This document shows, piece by piece, positions 1 to 8,306 of a stretch of 49,956 bases of DNA (position 1 is the stretch's first letter; every line of letters starts with the position of its first letter). Under the pieces are notes generated by a model. The model was given only the letters and a program-made list of their open reading frames with translations. It was not told where the DNA came from and searched no databases. The stretch is from an uncultured Rubritalea sp. Lineage in GTDB: Bacteria > Verrucomicrobiota > Verrucomicrobiia > Verrucomicrobiales > Akkermansiaceae. The stretch is from NCBI GenBank assembly GCA_937923145.1, contig CALAJT010000029.1:1-49956 (forward strand), read 5' to 3'. Position numbers and translations under genes: made by a program.

Positions 1-69
1 CTTACCTATAATATGGATTGTTACGCCTTCCTAATGAGATAACAGGTAGAAACCCTGAAACCACAGCTA

Positions 70-209
70 AATCAGACTAAGATAGGAATCAACGCCCTCG
101 AAAAGGAGCTAGTTTGAAGCCCATCAAGCGAAAATGCGACAACTTGATGAAGGTGAAAAAATCCTAAAATCTTGATTCCACTAGTTTGATGAGTTTACAG
201 AAGTTCCCT
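70..209 (+). repeat. Left arm of 140-bp perfect terminal inverted repeat
   Basis: Positions 70-209 are the exact reverse complement of 49817-49956, the last 140 bases of the window. I compared them base by base and found no mismatch. The match stops at 209/210 on the inner side; on the outer side it is limited only by the end of the window, so the repeat may be longer. Inside the arm are a 7-bp inverted repeat (CATCAAG at 122-128 and CTTGATG, spaced by 14) and two direct copies of CTAGTTTGA. One frame (70-114) reads NQTKIGINALEKELV before a stop, faintly like a coiled-coil gene remnant. No transposase is seen. It could be a multicopy element at which an assembly stopped, or the border of an invertible segment. 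Confidence 0.95.
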
Positions 210-215
210 TATAAT
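186..215 (+). promoter_or_regulatory. Candidate promoter across the inner edge of the left repeat arm
   Basis: TTGATG (186-191) lies inside the repeat and a perfect TATAAT (210-215) starts at the first base outside it, with an 18-bp spacer. It points towards the gene starting at 309. The -35 box matches the consensus at only 4 of 6 positions, so this is an inference from sequence alone. The rest of 216-308 is AT-rich with nothing else recognisable. Confidence 0.35.
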
Positions 216-308
216 AATAAAACAAAAGTACACGAGAAATCAATAAGCTATCTATGTAGAATATGCTTGCACGCAATAGCTACAAATTATATCAACTAGT
301 TTAATATA

Positions 309-1034
309 ATGCTAAAAAACCTGTTACCACGACTATATTACAGCACTTATTTTAATAAGAGCTCGATTGGTCAATTATATGTAATCTCTGAAGACATCAA
401 TACTCATTTTTACTTCAATAATCATAAAGGCTTCTTATTTCCTGAAGGAAACGAAAATCTAACGATCAATCTTGATATTCATTCTAGTTCAAGGAAAAAG
501 GTTCTTTCTAAGAGCTTCACATTAGATACTCATGATTCCCTCTCCGTATCCATCAGTTCATTGCTCAAGGATAAATTAACTCTGAGCAAAGAAGAAATTT
601 TAGGAACTATAGTCTGTACTTCTTCTAAAACTACTCTTCAAAACCACTTTTACTCTTATTATAGAGATGATAGTACTGAATCTGTGGCGATGATTCATCC
701 TCAGTCCACTGTAGGAAGAAAAACTACTTATAAAAAATGGGTGTCAAATCAGATTATCCATACGAAAGGACTAGATAAAATAGTGCGGTATCAGATGAAT
801 CACAGTCGAAGCTCTGCTTCTTGCCAGTATTATTTACACTCTTTAGAAGATCAGTCTTTATTCGTAGAGGCAGTAACCAGAGTAAAACAATTAGGAGCCA
901 CTAGAATAGAATTTGATCTTAAAGATAGTCCGCCTCAACTCTGCCTTAGCTTAGATAAACTAATGTCTCCTAACGGCAAACCACTGATCATGCGTAGATA
1001 CAAAAACCAAAAGTTTACGATCAACCATGGCTAA
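309..1034 (+). CDS. Unknown protein heading the glycan island
   Basis: A 241-aa protein that I do not recognise. It has no signal peptide, no clear membrane segment and no known catalytic motif. The middle third contains an aromatic stretch (NHFYSYYRDD) and the C-terminal part is basic and ends MRRYKNQKFTINHG. Its stop overlaps the start of the next gene by 8 nt (ATGGCTAA), so the two are translationally coupled. The local pattern QNHFYSYYRDD...STES here and QDFYIEHYIEN...SIS in the next protein suggests the pair may share a fold. Position at the head of a pseudaminic acid island suggests a role in surface glycan synthesis or its acceptor, but this is context only. Start ATG at 309 is the first in frame; there is no Shine-Dalgarno box. 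Confidence 0.75.
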   Translation: MLKNLLPRLYYSTYFNKSSIGQLYVISEDINTHFYFNNHKGFLFPEGNENLTINLDIHSSSRKKVLSKSFTLDTHDSLSVSISSLLKDKLTLSKEEILGTIVCTSSKTTLQNHFYSYYRDDSTESVAMIHPQSTVGRKTTYKKWVSNQIIHTKGLDKIVRYQMNHSRSSASCQYYLHSLEDQSLFVEAVTRVKQLGATRIEFDLKDSPPQLCLSLDKLMSPNGKPLIMRRYKNQKFTINHG

Positions 1035-1926
1035 AACGATTTCCATCCAAGGTAAAAACATCATCCTTTTTTACTGCTCTAGCCTCAAGACTTTAGGATT
1101 AGAATCTAGAGTCAGTTTACCAAATAAAACGGGCAAGATTACTGACGCTTTTGTTCAAGTATTTACTACTTCTGGCAAGTTCGTAGATGAACTTCAACTT
1201 GATCCAGTAGCTGATAAATCCATTACTCCAGTTGAGCTGAACGATCTTTATAGCGGACTTCAGTTAGACTCTTCCCAAAATTACGTGTTTCTTTTCTCTC
1301 TCGTACCTGAAGGCTACTCTCCGAATAAATTGAGTGATATAGAGCTCGGTGAAATTTCTAGATTGAATAGCACCCAAGATTTCTACATTGAGCATTATAT
1401 AGAAAATAGTATTTCAGCGGGTGTGCTTTATAAGGCATCACCAGTCATGAATAATAAAAGTATCATTCCACAATTTTACTTTTTCATGCAAGCTCCTAAG
1501 ATTTACCTTTCCAAGCATCAGGACACGATATTCCAATTCTTCAATCCTAATATTTCAATAGAACTAGAAAATTCTACTCTCTATTACTTCATCCGAGAAA
1601 CTGACGGGACTATCTTGAGCAAAGGAGAACTCCAAGTTTCTAGCAATGGTATGTCTCTGCTCAGTATTAAAGACACTTTAAAGAAAAATAACATTTCATC
1701 ACTTCAAGGATTTCTCCATTTTGAAGCCTTCTCTGATGAAGCAATATTCATTACTCTAACAATGCAATATAACAAAACTTTGGAGACCTTGGATTTGGAG
1801 CACACCTTATCTCCTCACTATTATTTGCAGAAAAATAAAATGGATAAAAAGGTCACCCATCAGTTTTATAGTGACCTGTACAAAACTTATAATAACAACT
1901 CTGTTTCAACCCCCGTCCATAGCTAA
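1027..1926 (+). CDS. Unknown protein, possible distant relative of its upstream neighbour
   Basis: A 299-aa protein with no family I can name. The predicted composition is rich in beta-forming residues with repeated short strands, and there is no signal peptide or membrane segment. A segment around residues 115-135 (DFYIEHYIENSISAGVLY) resembles in pattern the NHFYSYYRDD region of the preceding protein. It overlaps the previous gene by 8 nt and is followed after 2 nt by the first KpsC/KpsS-like glycosyltransferase, so it is almost certainly in the same transcript. A role with those transferases is inferred from position only. Confidence 0.75.
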   Translation: MAKTISIQGKNIILFYCSSLKTLGLESRVSLPNKTGKITDAFVQVFTTSGKFVDELQLDPVADKSITPVELNDLYSGLQLDSSQNYVFLFSLVPEGYSPNKLSDIELGEISRLNSTQDFYIEHYIENSISAGVLYKASPVMNNKSIIPQFYFFMQAPKIYLSKHQDTIFQFFNPNISIELENSTLYYFIRETDGTILSKGELQVSSNGMSLLSIKDTLKKNNISSLQGFLHFEAFSDEAIFITLTMQYNKTLETLDLEHTLSPHYYLQKNKMDKKVTHQFYSDLYKTYNNNSVSTPVHS

Positions 1927-1928
1927 TC

Positions 1929-3305
1929 TTGAACAATACAAACTCACCATTAAGAATTCTCTTCTGCTGGTTTCACCAACCGCACCTGCAGCAAGCTGTC
2001 TCAGAGTTTATCGATGAAAGTTCGCCTGAATATGTTGGACTCATGGGACATACTAATTACCTAGGTGATAAATCTGATACTTTTTTGCACTCTAAGAGAG
2101 CTCGCAAGAACTGCCATTTCCCAGACCACGATCACAAGCATGTCCCATCTCGCCAGATCATCGAATCGATGCGTGATTCGGAAGCTGAGGTGCTGAAAAT
2201 GATGGATCGTATTTATAAAAGTCCATTCAAGCCGCGTCAGTATGAATTCCGTAAACGTCTCTACTATTCGCAACTCTGCATGGCATACGGATTTTTAAAG
2301 GAACATAATTTCAACCGGGTTATCTTCTCTAACATCCCGCACAACAGTTTCGATTTCATCTTATTCGGACTCTGTAAGGCTCTTAGTATAGAGACCTCAT
2401 TCCTCTATCAATTACAGGTCAAAGACTGCTTCCTCCATGCTTACACGCTTGAGGAACTCTATGGACAGCTTGCCCTGCCTCCGCAATACGATGAATCAGA
2501 TGAATGGGAACTACCAGATTTTCTAGAAGAAGAAATCCAAGAACGATTAGGAACTAAAGCGCCATTCTACATGAATGCGAATCGCTTCCCTCTTAAGGAT
2601 AAGCTCAAAGTATTACGCAAGAAAGCATTCAGAATCCAAACCTACACCTACCCGTTCTATACATTTTCTAGTTGGTTTGCTTACAAGCGTATCCCCAAAT
2701 ATACCCCTACTCCTGATAGTAAGTTCGTTTACTTTGCGCTACACATGCAGCCTGAGGCGACCACTTCTCCTATGGGAGGAGTTTTCGTGGATCAGTATTA
2801 TGTGATCCTGATGATTGCTAGAGCACTACCAGAGGGTGTAAAAGTAGTCGTCAAAGAACACCCTCACCAAGAGATGTGGCAGCGCACTCCAGACTTTTAT
2901 AATATCTTAAAGGCTGAGCCTAATGTGGAATTTGTCTCTCTGAAACAGAATAGTTTTGAGCTTATAAAACAATCCATCGCTGTCGCCACAATCACTGGCA
3001 CAGTAGGCTGGGAAGCGTTATTCTTGAAAAAACCCGTTATCCTATTCGGTCACATTTTCTACAAGCACCTACCTGGAGTCATCAATGTAAACGACACGGA
3101 ATCACTAGCGGATGCCATGACTCAAATCCAGAGTGGTGATTTTAAACTCTGCGAACTTTCGGACATTCGCAAGTTACTCCACTATACTAACGAAATAGCA
3201 TATCATGGAGCTGTCGATGATGACTACTTCGAAATCTCTCACCTCTCCGCTGAAGAAAATAAAATCTCAGTCAAGCAAGCTCTAACAGATTTCATCATTC
3301 ACTAA
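1929..3305 (+). CDS. KpsC/KpsS-like capsule-type glycosyltransferase, copy 1
   Basis: A 458-aa cytoplasmic protein of the Capsule_synth type (the family containing the KpsC and KpsS Kdo transferases). The C-terminal half has the family hallmarks: YFALHMQPEA, then VVKEHPHQ, then TITGTVGWEALFLKKPVILFG, which form the nucleotide-sugar side of a GT-B fold. The N-terminal half (GLMGHTNYLGDKSD, KMMDRIYKSP, YEFRKRLYY) is shared closely with the next gene. The only start near the previous stop is TTG at 1929; the next in-frame Met is about 35 residues in, too far inside the conserved region. Members of this family use CMP-Kdo, a sugar similar to CMP-pseudaminic acid, so transfer of pseudaminic acid is a reasonable inference in this cluster. 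Confidence 0.85.
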   Translation: MNNTNSPLRILFCWFHQPHLQQAVSEFIDESSPEYVGLMGHTNYLGDKSDTFLHSKRARKNCHFPDHDHKHVPSRQIIESMRDSEAEVLKMMDRIYKSPFKPRQYEFRKRLYYSQLCMAYGFLKEHNFNRVIFSNIPHNSFDFILFGLCKALSIETSFLYQLQVKDCFLHAYTLEELYGQLALPPQYDESDEWELPDFLEEEIQERLGTKAPFYMNANRFPLKDKLKVLRKKAFRIQTYTYPFYTFSSWFAYKRIPKYTPTPDSKFVYFALHMQPEATTSPMGGVFVDQYYVILMIARALPEGVKVVVKEHPHQEMWQRTPDFYNILKAEPNVEFVSLKQNSFELIKQSIAVATITGTVGWEALFLKKPVILFGHIFYKHLPGVINVNDTESLADAMTQIQSGDFKLCELSDIRKLLHYTNEIAYHGAVDDDYFEISHLSAEENKISVKQALTDFIIH

Positions 3306-3306
3306 T

Positions 3307-4677
3307 ATGGCTGCTAAAAAAATTAACAAAAAAATCTTATTCTGCGGATTCTGGCAAAGCCATCACAAGGATGCGCTGAAGCAGCATCTAGAAAAATTCA
3401 GCTATGATAAGATTGGCTTAGTTAGCCACGATAACTATCTAGAAAAGCACAACCCTGTCTTTATATCACAACGTCAAATCTATAAGCACGATACTTTCCT
3501 AGGTAATCCTGCCCCTGATCTTCCCTCCCGAGAAATCATCGAGAAAATGCAGCCGATAGAGACGACCTGTCTCAAGATGATGGATCGCAATCATAAAAGC
3601 CCCATCAAATATCGACGCTATGAATTCCGTAAACGCACTTATCTAGCTCAGCTTGCTAGTGCCTACTCGATTTTAAAGCATCACCAATTTAATCAGATTC
3701 TTTTCTCGATCACTCCTCATAATACGTTCGACTACATCATCCATCACCTTGCTCAGCACTTAGGAATCAAGTCTACTTTCTTTGCTCAGATTCAGGTTAA
3801 AGATTCTTTTTTCCATGCTGACGACATTGAGAATATCTACGGACAGATTAGCGACGCTGTAGACCACGACAGCACCGAATGCGAACTTCCTGAACATTTA
3901 GAAACTGAGCTTTCAGACAGACAAGGACTTACAAAGCCATTCTACATGAACTCTGCTGGACTCACTTGGAAGCAACGTGTCTATAGAAAGCAGAAGAAGA
4001 TCTTTAGAATTCACAGCTACATTCAGCCAATGTTCGCCTTGCCGAACTGGATCGCCTATCAGCGCATACCTAAGTTGACCGCTCCGCCGAAAAATAAGTA
4101 TATTTACTTTGCGCTCCATTTCCAGCCAGAGGCTACTACTTGCCCACTCGGAGGAATCTACGTAGATCAATATTTTGCGATCCTCATGCTTGCCCGCTCA
4201 TTGCCATCGGACATCGATGTCATCGTGAAAGAACATCCGCGTCAACACTTCTGGCAGAGGTTCCCTGAGTTCTATAAGGTGCTAGCTGCTGAGAAAAATG
4301 TAAAGTTTGCTCATCTTAAGACTGACTCGCTAGAACTGACTAACAACTCACTAGCCGTAGCCACTATCACTGGCACTGTAGGCTGGGAGGCTGTGTTTAA
4401 TAAAAAGCCTGTCTTCCTCTTCGGAACTATATTCTACGAACATCTCGCTGGCATTGTAAAAGTCACTGACCAAGAGTCAATCTCATCTTCGATTCAAGAT
4501 ATACTAAATGATAACTTCACAACTGCCACTGAACTAGAAATACGCCAATATCTGAAAGCTATCTATGACTCTGGTTTCACGGGTGTCATCGATGAAGAAT
4601 ACTTCAGAAACTCAGCATTTTCAAAGAAACACAGCACAGACACTATGGTATATGCCATAGAGAAGTTCACCACCTGA
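3307..4677 (+). CDS. KpsC/KpsS-like capsule-type glycosyltransferase, copy 2
   Basis: A 456-aa paralogue of the preceding gene, clearly a tandem duplication: the same blocks occur in order (SHDNYLEKHNP, KMMDRNHKSP, YEFRKRTYL, YFALHFQPEATT, VKEHPRQ, ITGTVGWEAVFNKKPVFLFG). The start ATG at 3307 follows the previous stop by 1 nt, which indicates coupled expression. Two copies with divergent central parts suggest two linkage or acceptor specificities rather than simple gene dosage. Family knowledge: soluble, membrane-associated GT-B enzymes using CMP-activated ulosonic acids. The actual donor and acceptor cannot be read from the sequence. Confidence 0.85.
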   Translation: MAAKKINKKILFCGFWQSHHKDALKQHLEKFSYDKIGLVSHDNYLEKHNPVFISQRQIYKHDTFLGNPAPDLPSREIIEKMQPIETTCLKMMDRNHKSPIKYRRYEFRKRTYLAQLASAYSILKHHQFNQILFSITPHNTFDYIIHHLAQHLGIKSTFFAQIQVKDSFFHADDIENIYGQISDAVDHDSTECELPEHLETELSDRQGLTKPFYMNSAGLTWKQRVYRKQKKIFRIHSYIQPMFALPNWIAYQRIPKLTAPPKNKYIYFALHFQPEATTCPLGGIYVDQYFAILMLARSLPSDIDVIVKEHPRQHFWQRFPEFYKVLAAEKNVKFAHLKTDSLELTNNSLAVATITGTVGWEAVFNKKPVFLFGTIFYEHLAGIVKVTDQESISSSIQDILNDNFTTATELEIRQYLKAIYDSGFTGVIDEEYFRNSAFSKKHSTDTMVYAIEKFTT

Positions 4678-4736
4678 TCTTTTTTACTAGTCAATTTTCA
4701 TATAAACTTCTAACACTAACATAACATCTCATTATC

Positions 4737-5888
4737 ATGATTTCCTACTGCACAAATTGCTTACTACCTGACACCAAACCCGACCTTAGTTTTAATGAAG
4801 AAGGAGTATGCAATGCCTGCACTAATTTTGCTAACCGTAAGGAGGTCAACTGGGATGAACGTCTCGTAGAGCTAGATGAAGTTCTAGAACGCTATAGGAA
4901 TAAAGATGGCTCATACTGGGACTGTGTAGTTCCTGTTAGTGGTGGAAAGGATTCCACATTCCAGGTCATCAAGATGTTAGAATTAGGAATGAACCCACTC
5001 TGCGTCACAGCCCACACTTGTGACTTAGCAGAGATCGGTAGAGCTAATATCGAGAACATCAAGGCTCTCGGAGTCGATCTGCTAGAGTTTTCGCCTAATC
5101 CAAATGTTAGAGCTAAACTCAATAACATCGGACTAAAGCAAGTTGGCGATATCGCATGGCCAGAGCACGTAGGTATTTTCACCATTCCTGTCCGTGTAGC
5201 TACTCAGTATAAAATCCCACTCATAGTATGGGGTGAAAATTCACAGAATGAATATGGCGGACCAGCAGCCAATGCGAACTCAAACTCTCTAGACCGTAGA
5301 TGGCTAGAAGAGTTCGGCGGTCTGCTAGGACTCCGCGTGAGTGATCTAGAAGGAGTAGATGATATCAAAAAATCTGACCTTATCCCATACGTTTACCCTA
5401 CTGATGAAGAGCTTAAAGAAGCTAAAGTCACAGGACTTTTCCTAGGTCACTACATCCCGTGGGATGGCTACTCAAATGCACTTCTCGCTCAGGCATACGG
5501 TTTTCAGACATTACCTCACACCGCTGAGGGATCTATCGTGAACTACGAGAATCTAGACAACCATCAGCATGGTATCCACGACTACTTTAAGTTCCTCAAA
5601 TTCGGATTTGCGAGAGCGACAGACATTGCATCACTCCACATTCGCAGAGGACGTATTACCCGTGCGCAAGGTCTCGATCTGGTGAAGCGTCATGATGGTA
5701 AGTTCCCCCTCAGCTATCTAGGTAAGCCACTCGATCAGATCCTAGAAAAGATCGGAATGACCGTAGAAGAATTCACCGCCATTTGCGATAAATTCACCAA
5801 CAAGAAAATCTTCCAGAAAGATGCTCGCGGTAACTTGACAAAGGATCACAAAGGTAATCTTTCAAAAATTAACGACGACAACGACTAA
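4737..5888 (+). CDS. pseA: N-acetyl sugar amidotransferase (PseA/WbpG type)
   Basis: A 383-aa enzyme of the PseA/WbpG family, which converts an N-acetyl group on a nucleotide-linked sugar into an acetamidino group with ammonia supplied by a HisH/HisF-like pair. Visible motifs are a zinc-type cysteine set (C5, C8, C25, C28) and the PP-loop ATP pyrophosphatase signature SGGKDS at 68-73, which activates the substrate by adenylation. The two ammonia-supplying subunits follow directly; the stop and the next start share one base (TAATG at 5886). In pathogens the same trio acts on pseudaminic, legionaminic or uronic sugars. Here the pseudaminic pathway downstream points to an amidino-pseudaminic acid. 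Which sugar is modified is inference. Confidence 0.88.
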   Translation: MISYCTNCLLPDTKPDLSFNEEGVCNACTNFANRKEVNWDERLVELDEVLERYRNKDGSYWDCVVPVSGGKDSTFQVIKMLELGMNPLCVTAHTCDLAEIGRANIENIKALGVDLLEFSPNPNVRAKLNNIGLKQVGDIAWPEHVGIFTIPVRVATQYKIPLIVWGENSQNEYGGPAANANSNSLDRRWLEEFGGLLGLRVSDLEGVDDIKKSDLIPYVYPTDEELKEAKVTGLFLGHYIPWDGYSNALLAQAYGFQTLPHTAEGSIVNYENLDNHQHGIHDYFKFLKFGFARATDIASLHIRRGRITRAQGLDLVKRHDGKFPLSYLGKPLDQILEKIGMTVEEFTAICDKFTNKKIFQKDARGNLTKDHKGNLSKINDDND

Positions 5889-6505
5889 TGAGTATCATGA
5901 TAATCGATTACGGAATGGGTAACCTCACTTCCGTCCAGAGAGCACTCGAAGAAGTCGGAGCTGCCTGCTTCATCTCTGATCTACCACGAGATATCAAAGA
6001 CGCAGGATCTATCGTTCTGCCTGGTGTGGGAGCATTTAAGGAAGGCATGAAGAATCTGAAATCATCAGGGATGGCGGATGTAATCGTTGAAGCTACTAAT
6101 GAAGGTGTCCCACTGTTAGGCATTTGTCTCGGGATGCAACTTCTCGCTACCAAGGGTTATGAAGGAGGTGAAACAGATGGTCTAAATCTCATTCCAGGAA
6201 CGATCCGTGAAATGCAGGCCCAAGCTGGTGAACGAATTCCACACATAGGCTGGAACGAAATCAATCACTGCCAAGATCACCTCATGTATGAAGGCATCAA
6301 AGATCTAACAGATTTCTATTTTGTACATAGTTACCACTTTGATAATGATGACAACCATGCCGTCACCACTACGCCTTACGCTGGAGGGTTCACCTCATCT
6401 GTAGCGCATAATAATATCTGGGGAACACAATTCCACCCTGAGAAAAGTTCTAAAGCTGGACTCAAGTTGTTAGAAAATTTCATTAATATTCCATTCAACG
6501 TATAA
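5888..6505 (+). CDS. hisH: HisH-like glutamine amidotransferase subunit
   Basis: A 205-aa class I glutamine amidotransferase. The catalytic triad is visible: Cys80 in GICLGMQ, and His183 and Glu185 in GTQFHPEKS. It releases ammonia from glutamine and passes it to its HisF-like partner. Length and motifs fit HisH, but no histidine biosynthesis genes are nearby. It lies between a PseA/WbpG-like amidotransferase and a HisF-like protein, the arrangement known from wbpG-hisH2-hisF2 O-antigen clusters. I therefore read it as the sugar-modification paralogue and not the histidine enzyme. Confidence 0.88.
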   Translation: MSIMIIDYGMGNLTSVQRALEEVGAACFISDLPRDIKDAGSIVLPGVGAFKEGMKNLKSSGMADVIVEATNEGVPLLGICLGMQLLATKGYEGGETDGLNLIPGTIREMQAQAGERIPHIGWNEINHCQDHLMYEGIKDLTDFYFVHSYHFDNDDNHAVTTTPYAGGFTSSVAHNNIWGTQFHPEKSSKAGLKLLENFINIPFNV

Positions 6506-6509
6506 AATC

Positions 6510-7274
6510 ATGCTGAAAACTCGTGTAATCCCTACCCTACTCTGGAAACGCCCAGGACTCGTCAAAGGAATCGGCTTCGACAGCTGGAGAAGAGTCGGTA
6601 CAGTGTTGCCTGCTATTAAAGTCTACAACATGCGAGATGTTGACGAGTTGATCCTCGTAGATATCAATGCTTACTCAGAAGGAGTAGAGCCAGATTACGA
6701 AGAAATCGCTGAGTTTACTCAGGAGAGTTTTGTTCCTATGACTGTCGGAGGTGGAGTTACGGATGTAGATCATTTCAAAAAACTACTTCGTGTAGGCGCT
6801 GATAAAGTAGCGCTGAATTCAGTCATCTATGACAAACCTGAACTCATCTCAGAAGCCGCTAATAACTTCGGTAAACAATGCGTAGTAGCTAGTATCGACT
6901 ACATCAAAACAAGCGATGGGAATTACCAATGCTGCAGTCACTCCGGCAGCCAGATCAAGGATCGTCACCCGGTAGAATGGGCAAAAGAACTTGAATCACG
7001 AGGAGCGGGAGAAATTTTGCTCACCTCTGTAGATAAAGATGGAACAATGGAGGGATATGACTACGATATTACCAAACAAGTCACGGAAGCTCTTAAAATA
7101 CCAGTAATCGCCTCGGGAGGTGCTGGTAACTATGAACATATGGCTAAAGTGGTCACTGACTCGGGAGCCGCTGCAGTAGCTGCTGCCAGTATTTTTCATT
7201 TTACAGAACAAACTCCGCTGAAAGCCAAAGAACACATGGCTACTCAGGGAATCCCCGTCAGACTCATCAAATAA
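6510..7274 (+). CDS. hisF: HisF-like subunit of the sugar amidotransferase
   Basis: A 254-aa TIM barrel of the HisF family that conducts ammonia from the HisH-like subunit. Genuine HisF uses two catalytic aspartates, Asp11 and Asp130. Here the residue at position 11 is Leu (IPTLLWKRPG replaces the usual CLDVKDG) while Asp130 is kept (VVASIDYIK). The phosphate-binding glycines remain (TVGGGV near 79, ASGGAG in the C-terminal half). Loss of one catalytic Asp argues that it no longer makes the imidazole product and instead only channels ammonia to the PseA-like enzyme. ATG at 6510 follows the HisH-like gene by 4 nt. Confidence 0.88.
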   Translation: MLKTRVIPTLLWKRPGLVKGIGFDSWRRVGTVLPAIKVYNMRDVDELILVDINAYSEGVEPDYEEIAEFTQESFVPMTVGGGVTDVDHFKKLLRVGADKVALNSVIYDKPELISEAANNFGKQCVVASIDYIKTSDGNYQCCSHSGSQIKDRHPVEWAKELESRGAGEILLTSVDKDGTMEGYDYDITKQVTEALKIPVIASGGAGNYEHMAKVVTDSGAAAVAAASIFHFTEQTPLKAKEHMATQGIPVRLIK

Positions 7275-7294
7275 TTACACTATTAAATAAATTC

Positions 7295-8293
7295 ATGCTT
7301 AACGGAAAATCAATACTCATCACAGGTGGCACAGGCTCGCTAGGAAAAGAACTTACTAAAACGATATTAGCTAAATGGCCAGATGTTGCCCGCTTAGTTA
7401 TCTTCTCACGCGATGAGCAAAAGCAGTTCGTCATGGCTCAAGAATACCCTGCCGACAAGTTCCCGCAAGTAAGATTCTTTATCGGAGACGTGCGTGACCT
7501 AGATCGTATGTACAGAGCATTCCACGGCATTGACGTAGTGATCCATGCAGCAGCTATGAAGCATGTTCACATCGCAGAATACAACCCTGACGAGTGTGTT
7601 AAGACTAATATCGACGGAGCGCAGAATGTCATCAAAGCGAGTCTTCACTGTGGAGTAAAGGACGTCGTCGCCCTCTCTACGGACAAAGCATGTGCACCTA
7701 TTAATCTTTACGGAGCTACTAAACTAGCTTCCGACAAGCTCTTCGTAGCAGCCAACAACATCAGAGGAACTCAAGATATTAAATTCTCAGTAGTGCGCTA
7801 CGGAAATGTCATGGGGTCTAATGGATCGGTCATACCTTTCTTCATGCAGAGAAAAGATTCTGGCGTTCTTCCTATCACGGATGAGAAGATGACTCGCTTT
7901 AATATCTCTTTAGCAGATGGAGTGAAAATGGTGCTTCATGCGATTGATCACGCTTGGGGTGGAGAAATATTCGTTCCTAAAATCCCATCTTACCGAATCA
8001 CAGAGCTAGCTAAGGCAGTCGGTCCAGACTGTGAGCATCCTATCATCGGCATCAGACCTGGGGAGAAAATTCATGAAGAGATGATCACCTCGTCAGATTC
8101 ATTCACTACCTACGATCTCGGAACCTACTACGCAATCATACCGCAAATACCGATGTGGGATCTGGAAGAGTTCAAGACTCACTTTAATGCTAAGCTGGTT
8201 CCCCGTGGATTTAATTACACTTCTGGCGACAACGAAGATTTCCTCTCAGTAAGCCAGCTTCAAGAGTTGATCACTACCCACGTTGGAAATTAA
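7295..8293 (+). CDS. pseB: UDP-GlcNAc 4,6-dehydratase (inverting), PseB
   Basis: A 332-aa extended short-chain dehydrogenase. It has the NAD(P) motif GGTGSLG at 11-17, the catalytic region STDKA with Asp130 and Lys131, and Tyr139-x3-Lys143 (YGATK). PseB removes water from UDP-GlcNAc and inverts C5, the first step of pseudaminic acid synthesis. Length and motif order match PseB/FlaA1 proteins that lack membrane segments. It starts the core pathway operon; the next gene, pseC, overlaps or nearly touches its 3-prime end. The pathway genes here run B, C, F, G-H, I. Confidence 0.93.
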   Translation: MLNGKSILITGGTGSLGKELTKTILAKWPDVARLVIFSRDEQKQFVMAQEYPADKFPQVRFFIGDVRDLDRMYRAFHGIDVVIHAAAMKHVHIAEYNPDECVKTNIDGAQNVIKASLHCGVKDVVALSTDKACAPINLYGATKLASDKLFVAANNIRGTQDIKFSVVRYGNVMGSNGSVIPFFMQRKDSGVLPITDEKMTRFNISLADGVKMVLHAIDHAWGGEIFVPKIPSYRITELAKAVGPDCEHPIIGIRPGEKIHEEMITSSDSFTTYDLGTYYAIIPQIPMWDLEEFKTHFNAKLVPRGFNYTSGDNEDFLSVSQLQELITTHVGN

Positions 8294-8306
8294 TCGATCT
8301 GTAATC

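Noticed and set aside
5888-7274. Histidine biosynthesis genes hisH and hisF
   Set aside because: No other his genes are near, the HisF-like protein lacks Asp11, and the pair follows a PseA/WbpG-type amidotransferase.
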